Notes under the pieces: model-generated
Told to the model about the DNA's origin: nothing
The model's database searches: none
Seen by the model: the letters and a program-made list of their open reading frames with translations, nothing else
NCBI RefSeq assembly: GCF_040954835.1
Contig: NC_090723.1
Location: forward strand, 8,008,001-8,072,000
DNA: 64,000 nucleotides
Direction: 5' to 3'
Source of the DNA: Lepisosteus oculatus
Taxonomy: Eukaryota > Chordata > Actinopteri > Semionotiformes > Lepisosteidae
Program-made: the position numbers and the translations under genes
Shown: positions 22,601-36,400 of the stretch, in pieces
Position numbering within the stretch: position 1 is the stretch's first letter
Layout of the letters: the number at the start of each line of letters is the position of its first letter

Positions 22601-24699
22601 CTGTACAATATATCACTACACAAAGCAACACACAGTAATTTGTTCCAGGTGGTCAGCTTGGTGGTGAAAGTGTTCTTGGTTTAGGCATTTTTGCCCTTGA
22701 AAAAATCCAAAAGGCACTTAGTCAGCTGCAAACAAAATAAATGTGTTTTCTGTTTGCATTGAACTAAGCACTTGCGAAAAATATTCCTAAATGAAAAAAG
22801 CTTCATTTTGTCTCTTATAGAAATCACCAGCTGATGAACTTGTTGGGTTTGAAAGCTCTTGTCTACTGTACATGCATGTCGGAATGACATTTGCATTGTT
22901 TAAACCATTTAGCACTCTTCAATTAAACCACGTGTACGTAACTTATTAACTGATGAAGACACCCCTGTGTTCTGATGCTCCTGGCACATATTTGCTTGGG
23001 GTTAAGATCATTGCTGGGACTTTCAGGTAAACTCTGGGTTGTGGCCAAAGTAGTGACATCAGAAGTCAAAGGATGTATGTGAACAATTGAAATATTACAC
23101 TTGTGATATACTCTATATAGTCTATATCCTGGAACCACTTCTGTAGCTTGTGACAAAAAGCACTTATCTCCCCATTCTTTCATGCACACTGATAACCTTA
23201 CTCTCATCTCACAGTGGATAGAGACCATGCCACATGTTTCATATGGAGAAGGCATCTAGAGATACACTCTTGCTGAACCCATAAGGGAAATATACAGTAT
23301 ACAATTAGTAAAGAAATAACTGACAAGATTGACTAGGCCTCTGCATTGAAATTATATTGTTTAAGATGTGCTTCAGGGACACAGAAGGATGAACAACTTA
23401 GTTAGACAGCTGGCTGCTTTCCTTCCTTCACTGACTGGAAGAAGACACTTTCTTGGAAACGATCCTACGGTTAATTAGGTTGGATCAATTTAGTTTCAAA
23501 TAACAGCTGGCACAACATGCACTTGATGATAGGTAGATGCGTCAGTAATGTAACCGGGAAAACCACATTACAAATATGGAACTATTAAAATTCTTCGCCT
23601 GCTTTAAATCTTTCGGTTTCTGGGTGCTGTATTGTTGCAATCAGACAGGAAGACTCTCGTTGCAAATGAGATTTTAATGTGTGATGGGGGAAAAGAAACA
23701 ATTACCGAGTGAAAATAAAGGAGAGCAGAATTTGAATCTCTGTTCACTGTTTATAAAAAAACATACAGCTGAACTGCAGGATTTCTGAGACATGACAAAT
23801 TTCATCATTTGGCCAAAGATTCTGGTGCCATAAGTCTGTATTTTATAGATGGAATACTGTAGTGCTGTGAGCACAAATTAACATAATGGGAAAAATTAAA
23901 GAAGTGCCTGTCACTAAATAGAATGGCTTCTCATCTCACAAATGAGACGAATTAAACACCATGTGCAATGGTGTTAAAAAGCCAGTGAGAAGCAGTTTCA
24001 GCATGGAGGCTAAATGCATGACACACAATGACACAATGGCTAGCATAGGATGGAAGCCTGTCTTGTGTGTGTGGGGTGCATGTGCTCAAGCAGAAGGCTG
24101 ATTTGAATTATTTCATTGATGTCTGGAGTCTTGAAAAAGACATAATGGTCATATTGTCTTTTAACACAGAACCTTGAGTGAAGAGGAGCTGTGCCAACAA
24201 ACTCTGCTGGCCTTAAATAAATTTAGACCTATGGGAAGGGTATCAAGTGATAATGATTCAACCCATATGGCCCAAGACACAATACCAGGGTGCTGTAAGA
24301 TATTCTATTACTTCTCTGGGATCCCCACTCTCCTCTTTCACAATAGATGAATTATATTAAAGATTAATTTGGGTTTTTTCATCCGTGTGGCTCACATCAC
24401 CACTAATATGTAAATGACATTTGGAAAGTCGTCCCACATAGAAGCTAAATATAACCTGAGTGCCACGTGTCTTTCCCGCAGTGTTTTCCATTTTGAAAGG
24501 TATATCAAGAGACATTAAAAATGCAACAAATTAATATTAGAGCCAATGCCCTTTATTGAATTTGAAACACCTCCTGGTATAGATTGGAAACACACCGTAC
24601 GTCATAGTCCGGTACAGCAGTTTCCCAAATAGGAGTCTCTGAACATGAGAAGAACTACGAGGCTAATAGGAGGATGTGCATCTGGCTTGTTTGTTTTCT
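19683..24699. other. No gene seen
   Basis: Long unique AT-rich stretch. One 64-codon minus-strand frame (20365-20559) has a hydrophobic N-terminal part followed by an acidic patch and is listed as a finding. Nothing else resembles an exon. Confidence 0.4.
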
Positions 24700-24805
24700 T
24701 CAGCAGGGAATCAACGCCAGGACTTCACCCAGGCCTTTCTAGCAAGAACCCATCTGAGCTGCAGTCCAGGGCCCTAACCGCCACTCCATCTGCTATTGTG
24801 ACCCC
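24700..24805 (-). repeat. Possible tRNA-like SINE head fragment
   Basis: On the minus strand the block reads 'GGAGTGGCGGTTAGGGCC', resembling an A box, and later 'GCGTTGATTCCC', resembling a B box, about 75 bases apart. It could be the head of a decayed tRNA-derived SINE. There is no tail and the boundaries are uncertain. Confidence 0.4.
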
Positions 24806-25609
24806 CTTTGTAACCCACCTGGAGGTTTAAAGATAAGGACACCTCTCTCTCAGTTGACGGGTCAGTAAGCGAGACACCAATTGGCCAGGACGCTTGCCTG
24901 TGATGACATTCTCCCTTCACACCTTGTTTATAAAAGCAGTTTGACCCCATAACCTTCTCTAGAAAAAGGACTGTTAGTCTTATTCCCCCGAACGGGAGCA
25001 GTCCACAGGAGCTGCTCACATGAACGAACACTTCACGTCCTCTTACAACGAAAGCGCTTGGGTGAAATCAGTGTTACCTTGCTCATAACCCAGAGTTACG
25101 GCTCGTGGGAATTTTAATGGAGTTGGTAACGAAAGTTCGGGAGGGATGACAACCAAGTTCAATTAGACTCATTTGTCAATAATTAGCCATCAATCCTGAC
25201 GTCATTCCTTGACCTAAAACACTATAGATACTGGATGGAATCTCCTTCTGTCCCTCTCGTACATTGGTGAGTCCCTTCTCCATCCCCCATCCCCCTCTGC
25301 AGCAGCCCCTTAGTCACCCCTCACTCTGCAGGGGGGTCCCAGCCTCTTTGTCCCCTGGCCAGGAGGTCAGCCCAAGCCACATTTTAACCAAATAGTCCCG
25401 TAATCCTTTCAGTGCACTGAATCCTTGGGTGTTGTCCCTAGTGAAATGAGTTTCCGGATAGGGCAGCGAGACTGATTTGTTCATGCCTGCCTTTCCCTCC
25501 TGCCAGACCTTGACGTACAGTATCTTGGAATGTTTGTGTTATCAAAGCTACTGTATGCACACAGGTTTCCTCTCCAGCAGTACAGAGTGAAGGCAGACAA
25601 TGGCTTTTC
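24806..25609. other. No gene seen
   Basis: Unique-looking sequence, pyrimidine-rich at 25240-25370. No exon or repeat recognised. Confidence 0.45.
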
Positions 25610-25745
25610 TGTGACATGCGTTGGACTGCTATCCTGTCCAGGGTGTACCCAGCCTTCTGCCCTACGCTTGCCAAGATATGCCCTGGTCCCCCTGAGACCC
25701 TGAATTGGAAGACGTGGTTGGAAAATGGATGGATGGATAAATGTT
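25610..25745 (+). repeat. L2-type LINE/SINE 3' tail
   Basis: Contains 'CTGTCCAGGGTGTACCCAGC', 'CCTGAGACCCTGAATTGG' and ends 'GGAAAATGGATGGATGGATA'. This is the characteristic 3' end of a very common fish L2-type retroelement. The block at 47870-48115 is a second copy. Confidence 0.8.
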
Positions 25746-26292
25746 CTGATGCAGCAGGGAATGGACTGGAGACTGGAGAGCGATAGGATTGTGTTGATCA
25801 CCATTCCTTACTGTCAGTGCTCCTGCTTATCTAGTTGAGGGGTGTGTGGTGAACCCAGAAGGTCGGGCTGGTTATAAATCATCAGTAACTGTGCGCCAGA
25901 GAGACAGGTTATAAATTGTATCTCCTCTTTATGTTGAGAAACATGTCATCCCCTGGGGGAGTGTTTGCTTTTGCAGTGACTGCCGTGCTGATCGGAAATA
26001 AACATTAATTGCTGTGGCAGTGAGTGATAGTGGCCCCCCCTCTCCTGAAGGTTGAGACATTGATCTCGGTATAAATGAGAGAGCGAGGAGTCTTGCAAAG
26101 TGACTTCCTCTCTTCTAGACCAGGGAGAGCAGAGTGCCCCGCAGCTCTGTCTGTGCAACACGAGACTCGATTTGAACGGTTAAAGATACCTTGAATTTTT
26201 AAACAGCATGATAAATGAGGACCTTAAACGATGTAATAATGTTAATTGACATTAAAAGATTTTTCAAGTTAGTGGCTGCATCAGCATGCGTA
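25746..26292. other. No gene seen
   Basis: Unique-looking sequence without recognised elements. Confidence 0.45.
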
Positions 26293-26386
26293 GGCTGCAA
26301 AGGAACAGGTAAAGGTTCATTCCGTGCTGAAAGGTAAAGGAAAGGGACACAACGTTTCGGCCGTGGAGCCTTCTTCAGGTGTGAGG
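26293..26386 (-). mobile_element. Penelope-like element fragment (putative)
   Basis: The text 'CACAACGTTTCGGCCGTGG' with 'GCCTTCTTCAGG' and upstream 'AGGCTGCAAAGGAACAGG' recurs in diverged form at 56350-56448. On the minus strand it reads CTGAAGA - AGGC...GGCC - GAAACG, resembling the CUGANGA / stem II / GAAA core of the minimal hammerhead ribozymes known in Penelope-like retroelement ends. A proper stem III is not evident. The repeat status is well supported by the second copy; the family assignment is inference. Confidence 0.5.
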
Positions 26387-29300
26387 GAGAGTAGGAAATA
26401 AATAAGGCACAAAAGACAGAGTGGGTAAGCAGGGGCTGGGAACAGTGAGGAAATGGACACGAAGGAGGTGAGAATAAGAGTCAAAATGCAGGGAGAGCAG
26501 GAGGAGAGGTGTGATAAGCTGAAATCTACAAATGAGTAGAGAGGATTTAGAAGATGAGTCTGTCGTTGAGAGAAGCGGAAAAGGTATGATCCGAGATTAA
26601 GGATCATTTTACTTTGGATGTCTTTCTGCAATAAGAGTCCCGAAACCCTTCTATGAAGACACAAAGAGATCAGAGAGATGAAGGTGAGAGTGGGGCTACC
26701 AGTTTGGAGAGATCTTTGATCCTCACAGTTGTGATCAGTTGTGTTACTCTGCCTGGTGCTTTTGAAAAAGGGACCTGATTAGCTGAGTAAAGAGATTCAG
26801 CTGTCAACAATTAGCTTGTTTTCTCAACCTATAAAAGAGTGGGACAAGCCCAAACTTTTGTCTTGTGATTTGGGAGAGACCTGAATCTTTTGGATTTTGT
26901 ATTGGAGTCAGAGCTTGAAAGAAAGCTGAGGCTCCAGAAAAGGAGTTGGACTTTTTCTGGTTTTGAAAGTAAGTTGAAAGATTTAACCCTGTGCTGTACT
27001 TGGTAACTACTAGAGCAATGTTTGTGTGGCCTGTTTTCCTGTAGGAGCTAATGTTATAAAATAGAAAGATCCCGGAGTGATGTGGCCTCATCAGATGCAA
27101 GTCATGTGAATTTGAAACTTCTTTGCCAGGATTTGCAAATGACACCACCATGTGCTTCTGCAGCAACCCCTTTCCACCTCTGAACTAGATTACGTAAATG
27201 AAGTAATGACCTGGATCACAAATAAAATGGAAAATTTCTTCCAGGCTCAATCTGTTGCTGATTGGGGGAAAATCACCTGCTCAACCTGCAGGCCTCAACA
27301 AGAATAGAAACTGGTCTTCCCAGTCCATCACGGTGAGCTGGTGCTGCATGCAAACCCACCAAAAAGATCTAAGTGAGCTTCAGTGTTCTTGAAAGTTCCT
27401 GTTTGTTTTTTAATGGTTTTACTGCCAATGGCATTACATAACTAATGGTGGGACCGGGAGGCCAATCCTTTGATATTTCTAAACGCAGCAGGGAACGTAA
27501 AAATTAACTCTTCAGTCTGCCAGCCAGTAACAAAACAACAAAAAAAAGTGAAGATGTTCAATAAGACAGCATCCTGTAACAGCTGTTCAAAAATATCCTT
27601 AGTCTTTAATGTTTGCCTTTTTGATAATGCACTTAGGAGGCTGTGTTGACTTTGCAAGAATCTTTGCATCTTAAGAGGGGATACTAGGGAGTGATTTACT
27701 GTTTGAAGAACCCCAGATGGTTAATGAGGGTGGGGGGAGAGAGAATTTGAATCTGTCCTGTGTAAATTTGAAACAAGTTTTTTATCAATGAGTTATGGCC
27801 ATGTTAATCGTAGGGCTATTTGGGGTGACACTTGTTTTCTCAGATTTTATTCAGTGTTTCAAGACCGCTGTGGAATAATTCTAGCAGTTTCCAAAATGAA
27901 TCCATCGCATGTTTTGATCATTTCATTATTTTTGGCACAAACTTAGATTTTGTTTTATGTATGACTGTCCTGCTGGATATCCTACAAGTGTAACAACTGA
28001 AGTTAAATTGTTTTGAACGTTTTTGGACAAATTATGTTGACGGTACAGACTAGGACTTGAATCTGGATGTTCTAGTTCCTGCATTCCTGCTGCTGAGCAA
28101 TTTTAATTGAGAACAGGAGTTTATAAAAACTCAGAGGGTAGATTACACAGCACTCCAATCTTCTGATTATGTGGCAATTAAACTGCCAATAAGCTTTATA
28201 GTTGTATAATGTTAAAAAAACCTTTTGATACATGTTTTGATTGACATGATTAATGGATTTTTAAAGCCTGCACTCTCTCCCACTCAGCATATGAACAGTG
28301 CTTGGGACTGCCCGTTGGAGAAAACACTTCTATCTCTTCCAGAGCCCATTGTAAATCATCCTCTTGGCACTGAGCACATTTGGTTCAGTGGGAGAATGTG
28401 TCTGTCAAAAAAACAACAACTATCTAACACGCTTACACAAGAGCTACTTTTGTGCTGGCCCATCACAGCAATTTTCCATTATGCAATAAATAGATCAGAA
28501 AAACAAACGATCAGCTTCAACTCGAAGTGTCGAAGGTTTCGTTAAAAAATTATTCTTCTTTTAGAAATAAGAAAGCCAAGTAATAAGGGCTCAGGTAGGG
28601 TCTTTTTATTTTGTGAGCCTCATAAATAGAATACACAGCCTAAAACCCACAAAGCAAACTCACAGTATTTTCGATTTTTCAGCTAACAAAACTCCCCTCT
28701 GTATACCAGGCTGACTATTTAGTAATGAGTAAAATAACAGCCCTCAATTAACCACAAAGAAGGAAATTTTAAACTTACCTGCAACAATCTCTTGCTGTAC
28801 ACTAAAATCTGGCCCCTTTTTCTCACCAGCCCCATGTTGCTGCTTGGTTTTCCCCCACATACATTTTCCTTAAAGGGTTTGGCCAGAAGCCAGATGACTT
28901 TGATGCCTTTTCATACACAAGGTATATTAGGCTGTGCTCCGTTCATGCTCTACAAAGTAACTGATCACATGAGTTCTCCCGACAGGAGTGTTCATTCCAT
29001 TTCCTAGGCAAATTCTGAACATTGGAGGTGGATAAATATGTATATTTTGTCTGCTTTTGGAGATAATGGGCATTTCTGACTGTGCCAAGGTGAGTGGGAC
29101 TGTCAGACCAAATTCGTGTGCCTCTAGCATAAAACTCAGAATATGCCATGACAGGATGTGAAATCCATTAAGACAACTTGTCAAATATAATCCCATGAGC
29201 AGAAAGGATAAGAAAACACTTGTGCTTTCTTAAATAACCCAGCCATGTCAGAATGAATACATAGCTATTGTCAACTTTAATTTCTCTTTTAAAAAAGTAT

Positions 29301-29405
29301 GGGTATCAGGGGAAGGGTTTGTCCACTGCCAGCTTAAAACCCACAGAGCTTCGGTCTTTTTAAAGAGGAAACTTAACTTCATGTGCAGCCCAATCTGGCT
29401 CCTGC
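26387..29405. other. No gene seen; possible repeat continuation
   Basis: The first ~600 bases are purine-rich and may continue the preceding element. A TATA-like CCTATAAAAGAG occurs at about 26829. The rest is unique AT-rich sequence with short unsupported open frames. Confidence 0.4.
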
Positions 29406-30433
29406 CCAATGTTCCCTCTAAAGGGTGCGCACGCACACACGTTGGGAAATCGGCACGCATAGGAAATTGAACTGCGCACAAAAAATTAAATTCCCCACCA
29501 AAAATGATCAAACCAACACCGGTCATCAATTGGGGGGGAAAATGTGAACTTGACCACAAGACTGTCACGGACACGGACTGAAATCCGTGTCAGGTCTTGT
29601 AGTAGACCCTATGCGATGCGGTAAGAGCTGGAGAAAACAGGAGGCGTGGTGAAAGGGAACGCACAGGGGTTTAATAGTGCACTAAATAATGGTGACAGTC
29701 CGTGAGACAGTAAACGGGGAAGACAAAATGGCATCAAAATCCAAACGGGTCAAAACACAGTCCATGAGCCTATCAACAAGGAATCCATCCTGGGACACGA
29801 CAAAGTTAAAATCCCCGGGAGGGAGGAGCACACGGACAAACAAAACATGGAGGTCCAAGGGTGACGGGGCGAGATCCTCCAGACCCCGGGCTCAGGAAGC
29901 GGGAGGTGTCGGGGATGAGGCCTGTGCCCTCAGGAGACGGACGTAGGGTTTCCTGGTACCCGGCGGACCTCGCGACATCTTACCCTAATGATGAGCCCCG
30001 AGGACTGGAGGAGCTGGTCTTTAAATCATAACACTAAGAGGGTACACCTGGGGAGCTTAATCACACAGACAACAATGGGAGCAGTGGAGCGCCCTCTAGG
30101 GAGGGATGTCGGGCATGACAAAGACTGGCTGAGAGAGGCTCAACTTGGCTGTGTGCATTATTACTGCTACTCGATCGTCGATCTCTCTGCTCTCGTAGTC
30201 TCGTACCTCCCTGCTCATGCTCGTTCGACACTCAGTTTCTATGACTGGGCCCGTTAAATCGACGTCCGGGTCGTTTGGATATCTATGCTTCTATGAGAAT
30301 GACGATATCGACAAAAATAATTTCAGGTTTGCATCATAACATGCACTCAATTTAGTGCACACAAGTTTGTCACTGGGGGAAAAACTCTGCACAGCTCAAT
30401 TTGTGTGCCTTTAAAAATTGGAGGGAATTTTTT
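29406..30433. mobile_element. hAT-like element split by a solo LTR
   Basis: Left end CAATGTTCCCTCTAAAGG and right end (reversed) AATTCCCTCCAATTTTTAAA are similar. Both ends carry TGCGCAC/TGTGCAC-type subterminal motifs, as in hAT elements with CAGTGTTCCCTCTAA termini. The flanks form an 8-bp near duplication, GCTCCTGC (29398-29405) and GCTCCTGT (30434-30441). Without the inserted LTR the element would be about 465 bp, too short for transposase, so it is non-autonomous. Confidence 0.7.
29563..30120 (-). mobile_element. Solo LTR, Gypsy-like (558 bp)
   Basis: Plus-strand ends are TGTCACGG and GGCATGACA, with an exact 5-bp duplication AAGAC (29558-29562 and 30121-30125). Read on the minus strand it starts TGTCATGCCCGAC, has a TATA-like GATTTAAAG, an ATTAAA polyadenylation-type signal near its 3' end, and terminates CCGTGACA. 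No internal region remains. It sits inside the hAT-like element at 29406-30433, so it is the younger insertion. Open frames inside it are not genes. Confidence 0.85.
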
Positions 30434-33400
30434 GCTCCTGTCTGGAGTTGTTCCTGCATCTGTATCTCCTGGACAGGAATTTGAAACCTGGACAGTTCTT
30501 AAATTGCATTATCCAGTCGAGTTCACTGAAGAGGTGCTTCAGTCAAGTGTTTTCTTGGTAAAATAATGAGTCATTTTTATTTCTAATCGGATGTTTTTTT
30601 ATTAACGGAAAACTAACATCCTAAAGTGGCATGCACCCTACTTGGTAGTTACTGCCAGCTGTTAATGATCCTATTTTAAGATGAAAGGCTATTTAAGTCG
30701 CCCACTTTTGAAGAACTGTATGCATGGGAAAGTTCTAGAACAAAAGGGAGATATTAAGTGGTATTCGAGAAGGATAATGCATTCATTGTGTACTAAAGGG
30801 AATTGAATGTGATTTGCTTCTTCTATGCCCTGTTTTACCCATGATGGGTAAAAGCAAACTCTTGATGGAACCTGTACTGCGTCCCGGTTGTACTGATTGG
30901 GACCTGATGAAGCAAAATGCAAGGATGAGGTTTGAAGCAAGGGAGCCAGGGATGGGCAGGGCAGGGACAGTGGTAGTGTCAAAGTCAGGCCTGAATTCTG
31001 CCTCGTTCTCCAATTCGGGGCAGTGCATACGCAGGCACAAGCATATCCAAATATCAAATAGTGCAGAAATATGTGTACCTTTGTTGCATGGCATGCATTA
31101 CAGCTCGGAGTCAGTTGCTGACATTCACATACTGTATTTATACAGCTGGATATTTAAATAGCAATGCAAACCCTTCTCACATCCTTACATTCCAGTGCTT
31201 CACCAATCGCAAGTTCCAGGACCTGTGGCTTGGTTGACTGTAGCAAAGCCAAAAGCAAGTACTACAATTCCAGAATTATGACTGACGGCTGGAAATTTAC
31301 TTTGGCCGTAATACCGAAGTGCAAGATTGCACTGGCCCGTGGTCACAAGTGGCTAGAAGTACAGTATTTATCTTGGTAAGTGAAGACGGCTTTCCTGAAC
31401 CACATACAGATCTGTTTATTGCTAAGTACGTGGATTTAAATCCACAGAGTTAATTGCACTGTGCCCTACACTATTGTTTAAGATGTACTGCATGATGGCC
31501 TGAAAGCCATGGTATATTAATAAGATTGAGGCAGAGAGCACCTGTCTTATCCCCAGTCAATAAATAATAATGACGTTCTGTGGGGAGGAGAGGGTAGCAT
31601 CTGCTTTCTGAGTTTTGCTCTTCTCCTTTTAATATTTAATTAGATTGTTATGATGTGTGGCTCGGGTAACGGATAGGGGAAAATTATTGGACTTTACTGA
31701 AAAGGATCTGCCTATACATTTCATGCTACAATGTGGTGGGCAGGAATAAAAGAGTATTAAATAGAAGGGAAATGGAAGCAACCCAAAACCCACTGCTCTC
31801 ATCTAATACCTGTATATAAGCTGGGCAACAAATACCCTTTCGCATGCACAAGGCATTTTCTCCAGCAATCTGAAACTTTTTCCAAAACAAGTTTTATTGC
31901 GACTTGTCTAACAGTAATAAGGATTCCTTTCTGCCGTTATTGACATTCCGAATTGCCTGCACAGCATCTTGTTCTCGGCTTTATAAGATGACTAAAAATG
32001 TAACTGAAACCTCATGTTTTTGACTCCCACGCATCCCAGCAATTTGGCATGGAAATTAGAAAATACATGATGTCGGAACATGAAGTACAGAGATAAATAT
32101 CTACTGTACCTGTATATCTGAAATTCTTTACTTTAGCCCCAAATTAGGTTTTTGATTTGAAATAAAAATTTAATTAGGACACAAATTATACATTTTTACT
32201 TCATTGTCCCAATACTTATGCTTTTTATATCTAGAACTAATGCTTGCTGACAGGCTTGGGCTCCCTTGTAACTCTGTATTGGATAAAGCAGTTGGAAAAT
32301 GGATGGATCTATTTCTACAGTATATACCTAGATCTACATTTTACCTGTGTGTTGAGAAAACCTCTTTTCTACCAAGTTCACTGGTTGTCGGTTTCTCCTT
32401 CACCTCCTGAAGGCGACAAAATGAGAAAGTTGATGTCCCATGTTGTCCGCATTTGCTTTTAGAAAAATTGGATGCATGAGGAAAACGTATTGTGCAGACG
32501 TTGCACATTTCTGGGGATTTCAGCTTTCAAAGGAATTTCACAGCATCAAAAGATGTGGGTGCTGCCAGTGCCCACATCTTAAAAAAAAAAAAACAACTAA
32601 AAATCCAGCATGTTGCTTTTTGGTTACAGACCTCCTTTCTGTCAAGAAGATGAATTTAGGTATGGGATGTTGACAGCACAATAGATCATAGGACTTGTTT
32701 ACATTCATTTTTGCAGACGTAAACATTGTTCATCCCAGCAGTCACAACCGGAAGTGAGATACCGAGTCTAAATCTGTGTGACATGTGGCTCACTCTCCTT
32801 CTTGCTGTCAGTCCTCGGTCTCTTAGGCGTCTCCAAGCCCCTAAAGCCTCAGAGAGCCCTGGCGGACAAGCAGATTTCTTGAGCGAGAAGGTCATGTGAT
32901 CTGGTGGCCTTGAGATGCATTGCAAGCTCCAGGAGTTACTGTACGTCGCCCCAGCAGACTCATCCCGAACACACCCTCTTACTCCTCTGCCAAAAAACAT
33001 AGTATTTATTTTTCACTTTTCCCCCCACCCCTTAGTTTACTTTGGGCAAACTGTAAACATCCTACAGTATATCACTTTTCAGCACTGATGCCTGATATAT
33101 TGGAGCCACTGTGGTCTTATTAAATGCGATACCAACCTTGTTTACCATGGAGACGGAGCAGCATCACCTGCTAATTAATGCATTTTCTACCTATTGGCTC
33201 ACAAAAGTCATGAAATTATCTCAACATTAAACAGTTGAAATTACTAAATTACTGAAAAGCTTTGTCTTTTGTTGCTCAGCCTTTCTTGTTTTGAGTGCCC
33301 CCTGTTTTTTGTTAACCAAAAAATACTACAGGCTTTAACTATCATCTTTTCTGTTCATATTGTATTTAAACTGCTCAAAGCCCAGTCTGTGTGCTTTGTT

Positions 33401-36400
33401 CTATTACTGTTGTCTCTGTCATCTCAACTTTAATTGTTACCGATCGTTTGTATCACTTAGAGCTGACTTTGCAAAGATTAACTGTTGTGCAAGTTAAAAG
33501 AAAATTATTTTTCAGTCGGATAGCTGCCCTCTACGGTTCAGGAGTGGTTTGAAATTAGAACGGAAGGCTGTGTATGATTATCCGCACAGTTTTGCAAGTC
33601 TTATTTGTCATGCAGGCTTTTAAAAACACATTCAACAGATCTCTTAGATTAGACATCTGCATCTGTGTAACCCAAATTTTCAAGACTCTCAGTATGAAAC
33701 TTGAAAAGGCTGTTTCACTTTAACGTTAACAAATGAACGAATTCTTTATATTCTGACTTTAGAAATTGCTCAGAACACTTGATTTTTTTTAATTAAAAGG
33801 GGGAATAGATACAGATTGCCTTTTTCATGTGCTTAAGCCCTCTCTCACAATTACCAAGTTAAAAATTCACCTCTAGAAAACCCATTTTACCTGTCGATGT
33901 TCAACAGTGTAAAGGAAACAGACCTTTTTTTCATATCTTGATGCTCAAGAGATGACAGGAAACTGAAACTCAATGGCATACTTTTGTGTGGCTGAAACCC
34001 CCATGGAGGCAGATTAATACTGACAACAGCTAAATGGGAACAGGGCATCTAGACTCAAGAACACTAGACAGTGATAGCTAGGAGATAAGCCCGTATTGCT
34101 GGTAGTTTGAGACATAGTTGTTTTATTTATTTCTGCTCTTTCTGAGCTTTAAAACGGCTTCCTTCCAACAACTCCCCATTTGCAAGTTAAAGGTGAAAAC
34201 CTCTTAGTTAAGAGGAGACCACAGTTGTGAAATGGTTAGAACTGCATGAAGGACATAAGTGTTCAAGGACATACATTCATTCTGCTGCCCATTGCTACGT
34301 GCATTGTAGTTTCACCCATTTTTTCACACCCCACAATATAGTGAGTCCTGTACGACTGGCTTGTATTATGACAATGAGAGGTAAGAGAAACTGCAGGGAC
34401 ATTTCTGCACAGTTCCTGATATCAGCCAGACAAGCACAAGACAGGGCTGTGTGAAGTACAGTTTTCTTCTAATCAGTCCTCAAACTAGAGGAAACGTTGC
34501 AGGATGTTTGAAAATGATATGACAAGGATTCAGAGCTAGACATCTTCTGGTCTGAAACAGTTTGTCCAAGCTTCAAGCAACATGGCAGCATGCTTACTCA
34601 TTTTTGAACAGGCAACTGCTGCACCTGGCCACTTCACAAAGCTTCATGCTGTTCGTTTGTCTCAGAAAACCCACTGATACTAGACTAGGGTGTGATGTTC
34701 CTGACACAGGAGATAGGATTGTGCAAATGCATTTTACATGCCAAAATAACGCACAAAGTCTCTGCTTGTTCAGTGTACAACTTGGAGATGAACTGCAACA
34801 TGCTTTTCTGTCAGGATTGATTGATTGAGTTTCAGAGCTTCAGGTTCTGTACCTGTTCCAAACTTGACTGAAGCTGAGGCTTGGGTTCATCCAATCATAC
34901 CGCAGATAGTACAAGCATCTAGTGTAAGAAGGTACAGCTAGCATCAAAGGGAAACAGGGCTGAAATTGAGATCTGTGTTTAGAATTCTCTAAAGCTGTCA
35001 AAATGTCTGTGCTTATTTCCACTTTAAACTGGGAAAAAAAGAATGATGACATCCTCTTTTTTTAACCTTTTTCCTTATTCGTGTTCTTTCGCAATCATCA
35101 AGTATCTGGAACAATGCCACAGCTCTGCAAGGTCTGACAGGCTGAAAACATCAGCAAGCAACTGATCACACCGGCTTTGAATTTATACAGCCCTCCTTCT
35201 CTGAGCTCTGGCCTTCATAGTAGCACCTACACCGTAAAAGCAGTTGAATCTCCCTGAAAATCAGTGGATAGTTGCAATGGCTGAAGTCTTGAAATTGAAT
35301 GAAACTCAACTGGTCTTAATGTTTTTGTGAAAACATCCTTCAGCTACACCTCCCAGCTTTAAGTGAGTGACTTCATATTGAACTCCTTTCTATAAGTCTA
35401 CAAATGAACTATATATTGTATTGCATCTGGCTCAAATTAAAAAGATGCAACAAGCTATAGATTTGTCTATGAAGAACCATGTCATCTACATAGTATTCTA
35501 ATTGATTGATCCTTTGTTTCCCACACAGCACCCTTTTCCACATTGCTTTGCAGAATTACAGTATGTAACAAATATAGCAGCTTTTGACAGCAGATTTGCC
35601 CTTAGGAGTTATCAGTGAAGCATTATCATATTTTGACCAAGAGAAACGGGTACACTTTATTACATATACTTGTATGTAAGCTCAGCATAATCTTGAAAGA
35701 TGCTCCATGTCTAAACAGACTAAAATCTGTTTGAACATGAGATATTTTGGTTAATTGTGCAGCGCTCTAAAGTGAACAATAACATAAAGCCCAAATACAT
35801 AATTGGGCTGCAACAACAAAACACAACGCGTACATCATTATAGACATTACTATGGTTCTATAGTCTGTCAACATCTATATTCTGTGTTCAGCTAAACCCA
35901 TGTTCTGAACTCTTCAGTCTTCGGTAGTGTGCAGATTTATATTGAATTTGTGGAAATGGACACACTAAGATTAATGTGCTGATGGAAGTCAGGAAAACGT
36001 CCCTAAATGATTTAAAATTTTAATTGAATGGAATAGCATTCCGCACCTGTCCGAACGGCATCACATACCTTTTTTGGAAGAAGAACTTGGCTGTGGGTAG
36101 TTCTCAGCTTATTTTTTTTTAGTGGCTCACTACAAAGAGCAGCCACAATTCAACTATGCCTTTTTTAACTTTTTTTGTGCCATTGCTTTGTGCTACCGAT
36201 TCTCTCTTCCTGGAGTACTTGGTTGCCTTCTTCCGAAGTGCAAAGGGGAGATGGGATGAAGATGAAAAGCAAAGGCACCAGAAAACAACAATAAAAAGTT
36301 CTGATCAGGCCAAGCTGAGAAGAAATTAAAACGCAGCACATTAGTGTGCTTCACAAACGTAAAGACCGATCTAGGCTGATTGATCTGGAAGCAGTTTAAC

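Noticed and set aside
29689..30257. Two plus-strand ORFs of 85 and 89 codons
   Set aside because: They lie mostly within the solo LTR at 29563-30120 and show no recognisable protein.
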